A stretch of 64,000 bases of DNA, taken from the NCBI RefSeq assembly GCF_004168285.1, contig NZ_SEWF01000021.1, positions 1 through 64,000 on the forward strand, read 5' to 3'. The translations under genes and the position numbers were made by a program. Source of the DNA: Emticicia agri (GTDB taxonomy: Bacteria > Bacteroidota > Bacteroidia > Cytophagales > Spirosomataceae). A model generated the notes under the pieces. The model saw only the letters and a program-made list of their open reading frames with translations, did no database searches and was not told the DNA's origin. This document shows, in pieces, positions 26,803 to 36,844 of this stretch. Position 1 is the stretch's first letter; each line of letters starts with the position of its first letter.

Positions 26803-26965
26803 TAATACTTTTGCATGATAAACCTATACTCGAAAAGTAATAATACGCAAGCTGTTTGAACATTTATTAAAAGAGTTCTTTACCTGACCATCAAATAGTA
26901 TGATACGTATTAAGGTAAATATTAATATTTAGTTTTATGCTTTGGCAGTGTCTAATAAAAAAAAT

Positions 26966-29536
26966 ATGACTCTTAAATCTCCATACCTACTGTTTGCTCT
27001 TTTGCTGATAATAGTTACTGCAAATGCTCAGATAAGCATCACTTTTCCGATGGAAAAAGCTGTGTTTCAGAGAAACCAGAATAATCTTGCAACACTTTCA
27101 ATTGCCGGAAGTTTTCCTGCCAACATTTCCATCAGCTACGTTCAGGCGCGTTTGATAAACCCTTACAATGAAGGTATTGTCATTGATTGGACAACCATAC
27201 AGAATAGTCCTTCCGGCGGAGTTTTTAACGGAAACCTTTCAGGTGTTCCTGCCGGGTGGTACAGGCTGGAATTGAGGAGTTTTTCTGGTGGTAATATCAG
27301 CGGAACTGCTACCCTCAACCGGGTGGGTGTAGGTGAAGTTTTCTTAATTGCAGGACAATCTAATGCACAGGGTTTAGAAGGTATTGCTACAGGTGCCGGT
27401 GATGAGCGCGTTGTAGCCCATAATGAGCTGACATGGTATGACAGTAATGCCGGACAATGCGACAACAAATTTCCGAGTTATCCGGCTTTTACCCAGCTTT
27501 CTGATGGTTATATCTCTAAAACTGGTTATAGCGCCTGGTGTTATGGCAGATTGGGCGACTTACTCACCAGCAGGTTAGGGATTCCGGTTGCTTTTTTTAA
27601 TGCAGCGGCCACTTCCACTTCAAGTATCAATTGGAAAGAAAGTTCTTTAGGTCAACCAACTGCCAATCATTATAATCCTAACCAATCTACCTTTTGTAAT
27701 CAATTGGGAGTTCCTTATTCAGGTTTGAAACGAATTATGAATTATTATGCCTCTGTTTTTGGTGTAAGAGCTATTTTATGGCATCATGGAGAAACAGATA
27801 ATTTTATTAATACCCTTGGTAGTGAATATCACACCAATGTAAATGATGTAATCAATAAAAGCCGTAACGACTTCGGCAGCACTATTCCGTGGGTTATTTC
27901 AAAAGCTACACTTTTTAATTATAGCGATACACAGGCTGATATAAAAGTAGCCCAACAAAATCTGGGTGGCAACAATGGAAACAAAATTTTCCCCGGCCCT
28001 GACACTGATGTGCTGAATGCCAGTTATAGACAAGATGATGTGCACTTTAATCATAGTGGAGTAGTAGAATTAGCCAATCTCTGGGAGACAGCACTCGATC
28101 AAAACTTCTTTAATAATGCTACGCCTATTCCGGCTAAAATACTTCCGACGGTGAGTGTAAGCCAAGTAAATTCTGAGTTTCAGTTAACTGCTCCCGGAGG
28201 ATATGTAGCCTATAAATGGGTAAGACTTGATATTGGCAATGCTGATTACGAAGACCCTGCCGAATCGACAGCACAGATGATAAGCAGAACCAGTGGTACT
28301 TACCGCTGTTACCTGACAGATAACCAAGGCAATATTACATTCACTCAACCTGTAATCTGCGGCTGCTCAGGGGCAATCAGTTGCAATGGTTTAACTTATC
28401 TTTCAGATATGGTAGCTTGTACTGCTATTAATGGTCTTGGAGCTGTTAAGTACGACCAGAGTAATGATGGTGCCCCTATCAAACTAAAAGGTATTACTTA
28501 TCCTAAAGGCATTGGGTGTCATGCCAATTCTGAAATTACTTACAAGCTTAATGGAAATTTTGGGCGGTTTATCACACATATAGGTATTGATGATGAAATT
28601 GCTCCACCACCTACACGTGGCTCAGTTTATTTCAGAGTATATGCCGATAATGCCCTGCGCTACGAAAGTCCATTACTTAGCAATACAAGTGCTACAATTA
28701 AGCTCAATATAGATGTAACAGGCGTACAGGAGTTAAAATTAATTACCAATCAGGGACCTGATAATTTTAATTTTGACCATACCGACTGGGCAGGAGCCAG
28801 ATTACACTGTGTAGATAACCAGGCACCATCTATCCCGCAAAACCTAAATGTAAGTCAGGTAGGGCAAAGCTGTGCTACCATTACCTGGACTGCTTCAACT
28901 GACAATATGGAGGTTGAAAAATATGATATTTATGTGGATGATGTTTTGGTAGGTTCGGTTGATGCTCCGGTAACGAATTATAATATTCAGGGTCTGGAGC
29001 CCCTGCATTACTATACAGTTAAGGTAAGAGCCCGAGATTTCTCAGGTAATTCATCAGGATTTAGCAATGTGGCAGAAATAGTTACTTCTTCAGGGTTAAT
29101 TATTGCAGCCTCACCACAAACCATTAATATAGGCCAATCGGCAACTTTAGAAACCTATGGATGTTCTGGTGGCTCAATTATCTGGAGCCCTGGCATTACA
29201 GCCCAAACCCAATCAGTCAGCGTAAGTCCAACTGTTACTACAGAATATTCTGCGGCTTGCAAAATCGGAAACTGTACCAGTACACCTGTAAAAATAACTG
29301 TCAAAGTCATTCCCAATTGTGCTACTTCTTATAATTTGGTTAGTCCCACCGATGATTTCTATGGGTCAAATGTCAACCTCAATTTCAGAGCCTCTACGGT
29401 TATTACTGCCCGCAATGTAATTTTGCCCGATGCTAAAATCATGTACCAGGCCGGGCAATCGGTTACGCTCCAGCCAGGATTTCAGGTTGAATACGGCACG
29501 GTTTTCCGAGTCCAGATTGCCGGGTGTAATAATTAA
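26966..29536 (+). CDS. Large secreted SGNH-type esterase with NPCBM, FN3 and C-terminal stack domains
   Basis: A protein of 856 residues from ATG 26966; a TTG eight codons earlier is in frame but would spoil the signal peptide. Signal peptide about 1-22 (TANAQ). The catalytic part has FLIAGQSNAQG, the sialate O-acetylesterase-like GQSN block, then WHHGETDN and DDVHFNHSG, giving Ser, Asp and His of an SGNH fold (about residues 125-380). An NPCBM-like sugar-binding domain follows (ITYPKGIGCHANSEITYKL), then a fibronectin III domain (CATITWTASTDNMEVEKYD), and a tail with YQAGQSVTLQPGFQVEYG that resembles the three-coathanger stack seen on secreted Bacteroidota proteins. Likely a cell-surface or released carbohydrate esterase; its substrate is unknown. 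Confidence 0.85.
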   Translation: MTLKSPYLLFALLLIIVTANAQISITFPMEKAVFQRNQNNLATLSIAGSFPANISISYVQARLINPYNEGIVIDWTTIQNSPSGGVFNGNLSGVPAGWYRLELRSFSGGNISGTATLNRVGVGEVFLIAGQSNAQGLEGIATGAGDERVVAHNELTWYDSNAGQCDNKFPSYPAFTQLSDGYISKTGYSAWCYGRLGDLLTSRLGIPVAFFNAAATSTSSINWKESSLGQPTANHYNPNQSTFCNQLGVPYSGLKRIMNYYASVFGVRAILWHHGETDNFINTLGSEYHTNVNDVINKSRNDFGSTIPWVISKATLFNYSDTQADIKVAQQNLGGNNGNKIFPGPDTDVLNASYRQDDVHFNHSGVVELANLWETALDQNFFNNATPIPAKILPTVSVSQVNSEFQLTAPGGYVAYKWVRLDIGNADYEDPAESTAQMISRTSGTYRCYLTDNQGNITFTQPVICGCSGAISCNGLTYLSDMVACTAINGLGAVKYDQSNDGAPIKLKGITYPKGIGCHANSEITYKLNGNFGRFITHIGIDDEIAPPPTRGSVYFRVYADNALRYESPLLSNTSATIKLNIDVTGVQELKLITNQGPDNFNFDHTDWAGARLHCVDNQAPSIPQNLNVSQVGQSCATITWTASTDNMEVEKYDIYVDDVLVGSVDAPVTNYNIQGLEPLHYYTVKVRARDFSGNSSGFSNVAEIVTSSGLIIAASPQTINIGQSATLETYGCSGGSIIWSPGITAQTQSVSVSPTVTTEYSAACKIGNCTSTPVKITVKVIPNCATSYNLVSPTDDFYGSNVNLNFRASTVITARNVILPDAKIMYQAGQSVTLQPGFQVEYGTVFRVQIAGCNN

Positions 29537-29728
29537 GAGATTGTGTCAGATTGTACATTTTAATTTTTCTCCAAAACTATCCTATAAGCCAAAATCGCTT
29601 TATTTAGTACTGATTCATAAGTTACCTACTGTCAATCTGTCAGTTTTTCCTGCCAAATATATGCTTGGCACGTCCATTGAGGAAGTAGTAATAAATACTT
29701 TGAATTAATTTACTGATAAATAAAAAAT

Positions 29729-31621
29729 ATGGGAAAAATTATTGGAATCGACTTAGGAACAACCAACTCTTGCGTTGCCGTAATGGAAGGTAACGAACCA
29801 GTTGTTATTGCTAACAGCGAAGGTGCCCGCACAACTCCTTCAATCGTAGCGTTTTTAGAAAATGGTGAGAAAAAAGTAGGGGCTCCTGCTAAGCGCCAGG
29901 CAATTACCAATCCTAAAAACACGATACAATCTATTAAACGCTTCATGGGAAAACGTTTCAATGAAGTAAGTGCAGAAATGAAAACAATCTCTTATGATGT
30001 AGAACAAGGCCCTAATAATACGCCTCGTGTACGCATAGGAGACCGTCAATATACTCCACAGGAAATCTCAGCTTTCATTCTTCAAAAAATGAAGCAAACA
30101 GCAGAAGATTACTTAGGAACAACTGTCAGTGAAGCCGTAATCACAGTTCCTGCTTATTTTAATGACGCCGAGCGTCAGGCAACCAAAGAAGCAGGGCTGA
30201 TTGCAGGGCTTGATGTGAAACGTATCATTAACGAACCTACTGCTGCAGCACTTGCCTATGGTCTTGACAAGCAGGGCAAAGATTTGAAAGTAGCGGTGTT
30301 CGACTTGGGTGGTGGTACATTCGATATTTCAGTACTTGAATTAGGTGATGGTGTATTTGAAGTAAAAGCAACTGATGGTGATACACACTTAGGTGGTGAT
30401 GACTTCGACCAGGTAATTATCGAATGGTTGGCTGATGAATTCAAAAAAGATGAGGGAATCGACCTTCGTCAGGATGCAATGGCCTTACAGCGTTTGAAAG
30501 AAGCTGCTGAGAGAGCTAAAATTGAATTATCAAGCTCGGCACAAACAGAAATTAACCTGCCGTATATTTTCCCGGTAAATGGTATTCCAAAACACCTGGT
30601 AAGAAGCCTGAGCCGTTCAAAATTTGAGCAATTGGCCGATAAATTAATTCAGAGAGCAATGGAGCCTTGCCGCAGAGCCATGAAAAACTCAGGTCTGAAT
30701 AATAGCGATATTGATGAAGTAATATTGGTAGGTGGTTCAACCCGTATCCCTCGTGTGCAGGAAGAAGTGGAGAAGTTCTTTGGTAAAAAGCCTTCCAAAA
30801 ACGTAAACCCTGATGAAGCAGTTGCAATCGGTGCGGCGATTCAAGGTGGTGTTTTGACAGGTGAAGTAAAGGATATTCTTTTGTTAGATGTTATTCCACT
30901 TTCATTGGGTATCGAAACTATGGGTGGAGTATTTACCAAAATGGTTGAAGCGAATACAACTATTCCAAGCAAAAAGAACGAGATATTCTCGACCGCAGCA
31001 GATAACCAGCCTTCGGTAGAATTACACATCTTACAAGGTGAACGCCCAATGGCAAGCCAGAATCGTACGCTTGGTAGATTCCACCTGGATGGTATTCCAC
31101 CTGCACCACGAGGAGTACCTCAAATTGAAGTAACATTTGACGTTGATGCCAATGGTATCCTGAATGTAACTGCGAAAGACAAAGGTACAGGCAAAGAGCA
31201 AAAAATCCGTATTGAGGCTTCATCTGGTTTATCAGATGCCGAAATCCAAAGAATGCGTGATGAAGCAAAAGCGAACGAGGAAGCAGATAAAGCTGAAAGA
31301 GAAAAAGTAGAGAAAGTAAATGCTGCCGATACCATGATTTTCACCACTGAAAAGCAGTTGAAAGAATATGGTGATAAATTATCTGCAGGTAATAAATCGG
31401 CCATTGAAAATGCTTTAGCAGAACTTAAAGCTGCTCATGGTACAAGAGATGTAGCAGCAATTGATGCCTCTATGGAGAAAATAAACAATGCCTGGCAGGC
31501 AGCTTCTCAGGAAATATATGCTGCAGGCGCTACGCCAACTGGCGAACCAACTAATACTGGTACAGCAGGTGCTGGCAAAGACGAAGAAGTTACTGATGTA
31601 AATTACGAAGAGGTAAAATAA
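29729..31621 (+). CDS. dnaK: Chaperone DnaK (Hsp70)
   Basis: A 630-residue protein. The nucleotide-binding domain starts [21 protein letters not shown] and includes [16 protein letters not shown] and [13 protein letters not shown]. The substrate-binding domain follows from about 390 ([14 protein letters not shown]). The helical lid ends in a Gly/Thr-rich linker and acidic [12 protein letters not shown], a usual DnaK tail. No CIRCE-type inverted repeat is visible in the 192 bases upstream, and dnaJ/grpE are not adjacent. The gene stands alone between a secreted esterase and a shared terminator. Confidence 0.98.
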   Translation: MGKIIGIDLGTTNSCVAVMEGNEPVVIANSEGARTTPSIVAFLENGEKKVGAPAKRQAITNPKNTIQSIKRFMGKRFNEVSAEMKTISYDVEQGPNNTPRVRIGDRQYTPQEISAFILQKMKQTAEDYLGTTVSEAVITVPAYFNDAERQATKEAGLIAGLDVKRIINEPTAAALAYGLDKQGKDLKVAVFDLGGGTFDISVLELGDGVFEVKATDGDTHLGGDDFDQVIIEWLADEFKKDEGIDLRQDAMALQRLKEAAERAKIELSSSAQTEINLPYIFPVNGIPKHLVRSLSRSKFEQLADKLIQRAMEPCRRAMKNSGLNNSDIDEVILVGGSTRIPRVQEEVEKFFGKKPSKNVNPDEAVAIGAAIQGGVLTGEVKDILLLDVIPLSLGIETMGGVFTKMVEANTTIPSKKNEIFSTAADNQPSVELHILQGERPMASQNRTLGRFHLDGIPPAPRGVPQIEVTFDVDANGILNVTAKDKGTGKEQKIRIEASSGLSDAEIQRMRDEAKANEEADKAEREKVEKVNAADTMIFTTEKQLKEYGDKLSAGNKSAIENALAELKAAHGTRDVAAIDASMEKINNAWQAASQEIYAAGATPTGEPTNTGTAGAGKDEEVTDVNYEEVK

Positions 31622-31641
31622 GTCAGTAAATTGAAATACAT

Positions 31642-31673
31642 AAAAAACTCCCTTATTACTAAGGGAGTTTTTT
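31642..31673. terminator. Bidirectional terminator after dnaK
   Basis: A perfect 14-bp stem (31642-31655 with 31660-31673) has loop TTAC and A and T runs on its two arms. It serves dnaK and the convergent DUF2147 gene. Confidence 0.92.
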
Positions 31674-31692
31674 GTTATAAGCTATTTTGCTA

Positions 31693-32118
31693 TTAATCTG
31701 CTTTAGTGAAGTGCGAAGTCCGACCTATAATTGAAATACCAATAAAACCTCTCACATCTAATCTGGTTGGGCTCGAAAGGGTCATTTTGCATGAATAGGT
31801 TTTGCCATTTTTAGGGTCATATACTTCTCCGTCTTCCCAGGTAGTTTTACTTTCCTGTGTAAAATTTTTAAGGTTTACCAATCCTATCAACGGCCTTGTT
31901 CTTAGTTTTTCATCAGGATTTTCTTTATCTGTTCGCGGTTTACCACCATCATTTGGCTCCTTTAACCAGACAATTTTACCGAATATTTTCTCTCCTTGCT
32001 TAAAAAACTGAATTTTAGCGCTTTTTTCTTCATTATACCAGGTACCCTGCGTAATATCCTGAGCGAAAGCGAATTTTGAAAGTAAAAATACAATAACAAA
32101 TAAAGATAGTTTTTTCAT
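31693..32118 (-). CDS. DUF2147-family secreted protein
   Basis: A 141-residue protein from the ATG complementary to 32116-32118; an in-frame TTG two codons earlier is less likely. Signal peptide about 1-20 (SKFAFAQ). The mature part has QGTWYNEEKSAKIQFFKQG, GKIVWLKEPNDGGKPRTD and LRTRPLIGLVNL, the DUF2147 pattern of a small lipocalin-like barrel. The function of the family is not known. Ends at the terminator shared with dnaK. The PAP2 gene upstream stops 25 bases before it, so read-through from trpS-PAP2 is possible. Confidence 0.85.
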   Translation of the reverse strand: MKKLSLFVIVFLLSKFAFAQDITQGTWYNEEKSAKIQFFKQGEKIFGKIVWLKEPNDGGKPRTDKENPDEKLRTRPLIGLVNLKNFTQESKTTWEDGEVYDPKNGKTYSCKMTLSSPTRLDVRGFIGISIIGRTSHFTKAD

Positions 32119-32143
32119 GTGCAAATGTGAGAATCCCTCAGTT

Positions 32144-32707
32144 TTAAGTTAGTAATGATTGATTGAATTGAGTAATTGAAAAATAAATGACATAAGTACT
32201 TAACAAGCCGGCAATAGCTCCTGCCATTAAATCGGTAGGATAATGTACCCCTACATATATACGACTGTAAGAGACCAAAATTGCCCATAAAAAAAGAAAA
32301 TATTTCCATTTGGTCTGCCTCCTACTGATAAGTGTAAAAGCCAATGCAAACGCAAAAGTATTGGCAGCATGGCTCGAAGCAAAACCATATTGTCCGCCAC
32401 AACCGCCAACTACATGCACAAGGTTTTCTATGGCAGGGTCGTGGCAAGGTCTGAAACGTTGAAAATAAGGCTTCATCAGACCCGACGTAACCCTATCGGC
32501 CAGCCCTACCGAAATCAGAACAAAAATCAGTTTATACCAGGCGTTTTTCCTGATTACAACAAAAATATAATAAATAATATAAATGTAAAGAGGAATCCAT
32601 GTTAACCGATAGGTTACCCAATACATGACTGTATCCCAGAACGGAGAATGAAAACTATTAAGCCATAGAAACCATTCATATTCGGCATATCTGATAGTTT
32701 CTATCAT
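32144..32707 (-). CDS. PAP2-family membrane phosphatase
   Basis: A 187-residue protein with about five membrane segments. The three PAP2 active-site blocks are seen as KPYFQRFRPC (about 79-88), SSHAANTF (about 111-118, in place of the usual PSGH) and SRIYVGVHYPTD (about 146-157). Such enzymes dephosphorylate lipid phosphates such as undecaprenyl or phosphatidyl phosphates at the membrane. It begins one base after the trpS stop codon, so translation is probably coupled, although no functional link to tryptophan charging is evident. Confidence 0.9.
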   Translation of the reverse strand: MIETIRYAEYEWFLWLNSFHSPFWDTVMYWVTYRLTWIPLYIYIIYYIFVVIRKNAWYKLIFVLISVGLADRVTSGLMKPYFQRFRPCHDPAIENLVHVVGGCGGQYGFASSHAANTFAFALAFTLISRRQTKWKYFLFLWAILVSYSRIYVGVHYPTDLMAGAIAGLLSTYVIYFSITQFNQSLLT

Positions 32708-32708
32708 A

Positions 32709-33683
32709 TCAATTGAATCCTAAAACTTTTCTTACTTCTGCAATCGTTTGTCTGGCTATCTCTGCTGCTTTTTCCTCTCCCTCTTTCAGTTTCTTTTCAA
32801 GAGCTTCAGTGTCTTCTGTATAATAATTATAAAGCTCTCTTTCTTTTTCAAACTTTTTACAGATCAACTCATACAATGCCTGCTTGGCATGTCCATAGCC
32901 ATAGCCACCTCTTAAATAATTCTCACGCATGGTTGCAGTTTCTGCTTCATCTGCCATTAAAGAAAATAGCTTGAAAGTTACATCTGTATCAGGGTTCTTG
33001 GGTGCTTCTAAGGGCGTACTGTCTGAAATAATTGATTTTACTGACTTCAACAATTGTTTTTCAGGCAAGAATATATCAATATAATTGTTATAAGATTTAC
33101 TCATTTTAGACCCGTCTGTACCCGGTATTACCATCACACTTTCATCAATCAAAGGCTCAGGAATCGTTAATACCTCCCCATAGGTTCTGTTAAAAGCTCC
33201 TGCAATGTCTTTCGACATTTCAAGGTGCTGCTTCTGGTCTTTTCCCACAGGCACAAAATTCGCATGATACAAGACTATATCAGCCGCCTGTAATACCGGA
33301 TAAGTAAATAGTCCGGCATTTACATCTGAAAGCCTGTCAGACTTATCCTTGAAAGAATGAGCATTCGCCAGCATCGGATAAGGTGTCTGGCATAATAAAT
33401 ACCAGGTAAGCTCTGTATGATATTGCGCCAGACGAGACTGACGATAAAAGTAGTTTTTATCTGCATCGAAACCACAGGCAAGCCATGCAGAAGCCACTGC
33501 ACGGGTATTGGCGGCCAATTCCTCTGCATTTTTAACGGCAGTTAGCGAATGAAGGTCAGCAATGAATAGAAAAGATTCATTTTTTGATTGTTGAGAAAGC
33601 TTGATTGCAGGTAAAATAGCACCTAAAATATTCCCCAAGTGCGGTCGGCCCGTTGCCTGGATACCTGTCAGAATTCTTGTCAT
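32709..33683 (-). CDS. trpS: Tryptophanyl-tRNA synthetase
   Basis: A 324-residue class I synthetase. TGRPHLGN at 11-18 stands for the HIGH motif and KMSKS lies near residue 195 in GTDGSKMSKSYNN. GKDQKQHLEMSKDIA is the conserved middle block. Length and motifs are standard. It is first in an operon with the PAP2 phosphatase. Confidence 0.97.
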   Translation of the reverse strand: MTRILTGIQATGRPHLGNILGAILPAIKLSQQSKNESFLFIADLHSLTAVKNAEELAANTRAVASAWLACGFDADKNYFYRQSRLAQYHTELTWYLLCQTPYPMLANAHSFKDKSDRLSDVNAGLFTYPVLQAADIVLYHANFVPVGKDQKQHLEMSKDIAGAFNRTYGEVLTIPEPLIDESVMVIPGTDGSKMSKSYNNYIDIFLPEKQLLKSVKSIISDSTPLEAPKNPDTDVTFKLFSLMADEAETATMRENYLRGGYGYGHAKQALYELICKKFEKERELYNYYTEDTEALEKKLKEGEEKAAEIARQTIAEVRKVLGFN

Positions 33684-33723
33684 AGATTTTAATATTTTTT
33701 CAATAATATGATGTAATTTGAGG

Positions 33724-33755
33724 CAAAAATAGACAAATTACTAATGCTTACTCAA
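33724..33755 (-). promoter_or_regulatory. Bacteroidota-type promoter of trpS
   Basis: On the minus strand TTG (complement of 33753-33755) lies 21 bases before TATTTTTG (complement of 33724-33731), about 40 bases before the trpS ATG. The -33 part overlaps the start of the divergent DUF2461 gene. Confidence 0.5.
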
Positions 33756-34412
33756 CTTACACTTCAATTTTTAAAAAACCTTGAAGAAAATAACAATCGG
33801 GAATGGTTTCAGGCAAACCGTGAGGAGTATGACCGGGCAAAAGCTTCTTTTGAAAAGCTATGCCAGGACATATTGAATGGATTATCAGCATTTCAGGACG
33901 ACTTGATTAATACTAAAGTAAAAGATTGTATTTTCAGAATTAACCGTGATATACGTTTCTCAAAAGATAAATCTCCTTATAAAAAATACTTTTCTGCGGC
34001 TTTTGGTCCCGGTGGAAGGTCGTCCGGAAGAATTGACTTTTTTCTTCAGATACAGCCCGATAACTTATCAACTTTGGGTGGTGGCATGTGGGAACCCACC
34101 TCTGCCCATCTGGTAACTTTCAGACAGGAGATAGACTATAATCCAGAGCATTTAAAAAGCATTATCGATACCCCTACATTCAGAAGCTATTATAATCATA
34201 TATCAGGCGAAAAAGTAAAAAATGTTCCCAAAGGGTATTCAGCTGACCATCCTGACATTGAATTGCTAAAGTATAAACAACTCTTTTTTTATCACCAATT
34301 TACAGACAAAGAGGTAATTGCCAAAGATTTTGCACAAGAAGTAATCAAAGGATGTGCTATACTTAAACCATATCTTGACTATCAGAATCAGCTCTTTTAT
34401 GATAATGCATAA
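33744..34412 (+). CDS. DUF2461-family protein
   Basis: A 222-residue cytoplasmic protein. It opens with FLKNLEENNNREWFQANREEYD and continues with FRINRDIRFSKDKSPYKKYF and GGGMWEPTS, the conserved blocks of DUF2461 (TIGR02453). No function is established for the family. It is divergent from trpS and its stop lies two bases from the stop of the convergent aminotransferase, with no terminator between them. Confidence 0.9.
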   Translation: MLTQLTLQFLKNLEENNNREWFQANREEYDRAKASFEKLCQDILNGLSAFQDDLINTKVKDCIFRINRDIRFSKDKSPYKKYFSAAFGPGGRSSGRIDFFLQIQPDNLSTLGGGMWEPTSAHLVTFRQEIDYNPEHLKSIIDTPTFRSYYNHISGEKVKNVPKGYSADHPDIELLKYKQLFFYHQFTDKEVIAKDFAQEVIKGCAILKPYLDYQNQLFYDNA

Positions 34413-34414
34413 GC

Positions 34415-35608
34415 CTAATCAATATTATCTAAAATAATTGCGCAGGCCTGTCTGATTTCTTCTTCTGTAATAATTAATGGCGGAGCTATGCGCATGGAAT
34501 TATCGCAATACAAAAACCAGTCTGTGATAACGCCCTTTGTAATGGCTCTGTCAATGATAGGTTTAAGAACTTCAAAATTATCAAATTCAACAGCCATCAT
34601 TAATCCTTGATTACGCACCTCTTTAATTTTTGGGTGTACTAATAGCTTTTTAAATAGCTCGGCCTTTCTTTTTACCTCATTTATTAAATTACCTTCTAAA
34701 ATAGTTGAAAGAGTAGCTAATGAAGCCGCACAGCTTACCGGATGCCCACCAAAGGTAGTAATATGCCCTAAAATCGGATTGTCTTTAAAAACCGACATAA
34801 TCGCTTGTGGCGCAATAAAAGCCCCAATGGGCATTCCTCCACCCATTCCTTTGGCACATAGCAATATATCAGGCACAACTTCATATTGCTCAAATGCCCA
34901 GAAAGTACCTGTTCGTCCAAAACCAGATTGTACTTCATCAAAAACCAATAATGCCCCTACTTCATCGCACCGTTTTCTCAATTGTTTCAGATAAATTGGA
35001 TTAGCAGGCCGCACACCTGACTCCCCTCCTACGGGTTCAAAAAAAACTGCGGCTGTTTTATTTGTAATTTTTTCTAAATCAATTAATTGATTTCTATGGA
35101 TTTTTGTAATGGATGGCAGTAAGGGTCTGAAATTTCTTTTAAAATGCTCGTCTCCCAAAGACAATGCGCCTTGTGTAGAGCCATGATAGGAGTTATAACA
35201 GGAAACTATCTCTGTTCTCCCCGTAAACCGCTTGGTTAGCTTCATTGCACCCTCTACAGCCTCGGTTCCTGAGTTCGTAAAATAAACATTATCTAATTTT
35301 AACCCAGAAGAAGTCTGAAAGTCAGTCAGAGTCTTGGTCAAGGCCTGCGCCAGCATTACCTGTGATTGCTGAATATACTCGCCATACACCATCAGGTGCA
35401 TATACTTATCTAACTGGTCTTTAATAGCATTTACTACATTCAGATGTCGGTGTCCCACATTGCTGACCCCTATTCCGGCAATTAAATCCATGTACTTTTC
35501 ACCGTTTTTCTCATACAAATAGATGCCTTCTGCTTTCTCAATTTCGAGTGCCAATGGGAAGTCAGAGGTCTGTGCCATATTTTGCAGGAAAATTTGTCGA
35601 TGATTCAT
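34415..35608 (-). CDS. Class III aminotransferase (acetylornithine/GABA type)
   Basis: A 397-residue PLP enzyme. VFDEVQSGFGRTGTFWAFE supplies the cofactor Asp, and LCAKGMGGGMPIGAF holds the Schiff-base Lys. YFTNSGTEAVEGAMKLTKRFTGR and TTFGGHPVSCAASLATL are further class III blocks. The family includes acetylornithine, ornithine and 4-aminobutyrate aminotransferases; no arginine genes are adjacent, so the amino donor is not assigned. A possible promoter (TTTG, 19 bases, CAAATTTG) overlaps the terminator upstream of it. Confidence 0.9.
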   Translation of the reverse strand: MNHRQIFLQNMAQTSDFPLALEIEKAEGIYLYEKNGEKYMDLIAGIGVSNVGHRHLNVVNAIKDQLDKYMHLMVYGEYIQQSQVMLAQALTKTLTDFQTSSGLKLDNVYFTNSGTEAVEGAMKLTKRFTGRTEIVSCYNSYHGSTQGALSLGDEHFKRNFRPLLPSITKIHRNQLIDLEKITNKTAAVFFEPVGGESGVRPANPIYLKQLRKRCDEVGALLVFDEVQSGFGRTGTFWAFEQYEVVPDILLCAKGMGGGMPIGAFIAPQAIMSVFKDNPILGHITTFGGHPVSCAASLATLSTILEGNLINEVKRKAELFKKLLVHPKIKEVRNQGLMMAVEFDNFEVLKPIIDRAITKGVITDWFLYCDNSMRIAPPLIITEEEIRQACAIILDNID

Positions 35609-35650
35609 CAGTATTAAATTCTATTGATTATTTTTGATGCAAATTTGAGA

Positions 35651-35690
35651 TAAAAAAACTCGCAAGCAAAGCTCGCGAGTTTTACGTACT
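35651..35690 (-). terminator. Minus-strand terminator of the preceding transcript
   Basis: A 13-bp stem with one mismatch and a three-base loop (AAACTCGC arm near 35655 and GCGAGTTT arm near 35680) is followed on the minus strand by seven T residues. It lies about 300 bases beyond the LytTR gene and 43 bases before the aminotransferase start. Confidence 0.8.
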
Positions 35691-35986
35691 AACCTATTAT
35701 TTATGAGTAGATATTTACTCCAATTCCAAAAATTTCCTACATATCTTCAAATCAGCTTTTGGTTTGAACAACTTCTTACTCGTAATACGGTATTGGGCTG
35801 ACATTCTACTATCGATTCAGGATTTAGGTTTAAAGAATACCTAAATCTGATTACACACTATGCAAGGAAACACTCTTTGAATTTATACATAAAAGACGAT
35901 GTTTTCATCTAAAGAGATGCACAATATTAAACATATATGTACCTTCTTTAAAATACTTTCGACAAAACACCCGATTTTTGCGACGT
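35691..35986 (-). ncRNA. Candidate untranslated RNA or long 3' leader between LytTR gene and terminator
   Basis: This stretch has no credible gene. It ends in a strong minus-strand terminator and holds a 9-bp perfect stem-loop (35821-35829 with 35839-35847) and a smaller one near 35905-35920 (CATCT/AGATG). I could not match it to tmRNA, RNase P RNA or SRP RNA. It may be a small RNA (6S-like RNAs are one class to test) or simply a 3' untranslated region of the LytTR gene. The boundaries are only those of the gap. Confidence 0.3.
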
Positions 35987-36712
35987 CTATTTACCTCCAA
36001 TCCTACGCATAAGTTCCTCGGAGAACTGCTCACTAACAGGAATCTGGTGAGTACCAATGCTAATTTTAAGATTGCGGATAGACTCAATCTTATTGAGAGA
36101 GACAATGAAAGATTTGTGTACACGCATAAATGGCATGGAAGACAGCTTTTCTTCGATACCTTTCATGGTCATACGAGTAATGACAGGACGACTCTGTGTA
36201 GCCAAATAAATTTTGATATAGTCTTTTAAGCCTTCTATATACAAAATATCGTTGTAGCGGATTTTAACCAGCGAATACTCGGCATTTACAAAGAAATGCT
36301 CTTCTAAAGCTACGGGTGCCGTTACTTGCTGTGGCGTATTTTTCAGTTGATGCAACTCGTGTGCACGATTACAGGCCTTCAGGAAGCGTTCAAATGAAAC
36401 AGGTTTCAGCAGATAATCAATAACATTCAGTTCAAATCCTTCTAAAGCAAATTGCTCATAAGCTGTTATAAAAATAACCATCGGATTTGTAACCAGACTT
36501 TTAAGAAACTGAACACCGGTAATACCGGGCATTTGAATATCTAAAAAGAGCAAGTCTATCTGGCGCAATTCTGCTTTTTCTTTCTGAATCAACTGTATGG
36601 CTTCAAAAGCGTTTCTACAGCGTCCGACTAGTTCTAAATAGGGCACCTGCCTGATATTATCTTCTAAAAGGTCTAAGGCTAATGGTTCATCATCAATGGC
36701 TATACAACGCAT
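35987..36712 (-). CDS. LytTR-family response regulator
   Basis: A 241-residue protein from the ATG complementary to 36710-36712; an earlier in-frame ATG at 36760 adds a non-conserved leader. The receiver domain starts MRCIAIDDEPLALDLLEDN, has phospho-acceptor Asp in LLFLDIQMPG (about residue 57) and LLKPVSFERF. A LytTR DNA-binding domain follows from about 140 with FFVNAEYSLVKIRYNDILYIEGLKDYIKIY. It pairs with the LytS-like kinase 132 bases upstream on the same strand. Target genes are not known. Confidence 0.95.
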   Translation of the reverse strand: MRCIAIDDEPLALDLLEDNIRQVPYLELVGRCRNAFEAIQLIQKEKAELRQIDLLFLDIQMPGITGVQFLKSLVTNPMVIFITAYEQFALEGFELNVIDYLLKPVSFERFLKACNRAHELHQLKNTPQQVTAPVALEEHFFVNAEYSLVKIRYNDILYIEGLKDYIKIYLATQSRPVITRMTMKGIEEKLSSMPFMRVHKSFIVSLNKIESIRNLKISIGTHQIPVSEQFSEELMRRIGGK

Positions 36713-36844
36713 ATTATTGGGGGTTTTCTGGTTTTTGATGCAAATGAATTTCAGTTTCAAAATACAATTACCTTACAAAAATACAGAAATTCAAAGTAAT
36801 TATTGAAATTTAGTATATATCAAGACAGAATCCTGTCAGAAAAA

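Noticed and set aside
29430-29708. Frame of 92 codons overlapping the end of the SGNH esterase and the dnaK leader
   Set aside because: Starts inside the esterase gene in another frame and has no motif; the gap is better read as the dnaK promoter region.
35905-36123. Frame of 72 codons on the minus strand after the LytTR gene
   Set aside because: It overlaps the end of the regulator in another frame and its tail is in the untranslated region; no family pattern.
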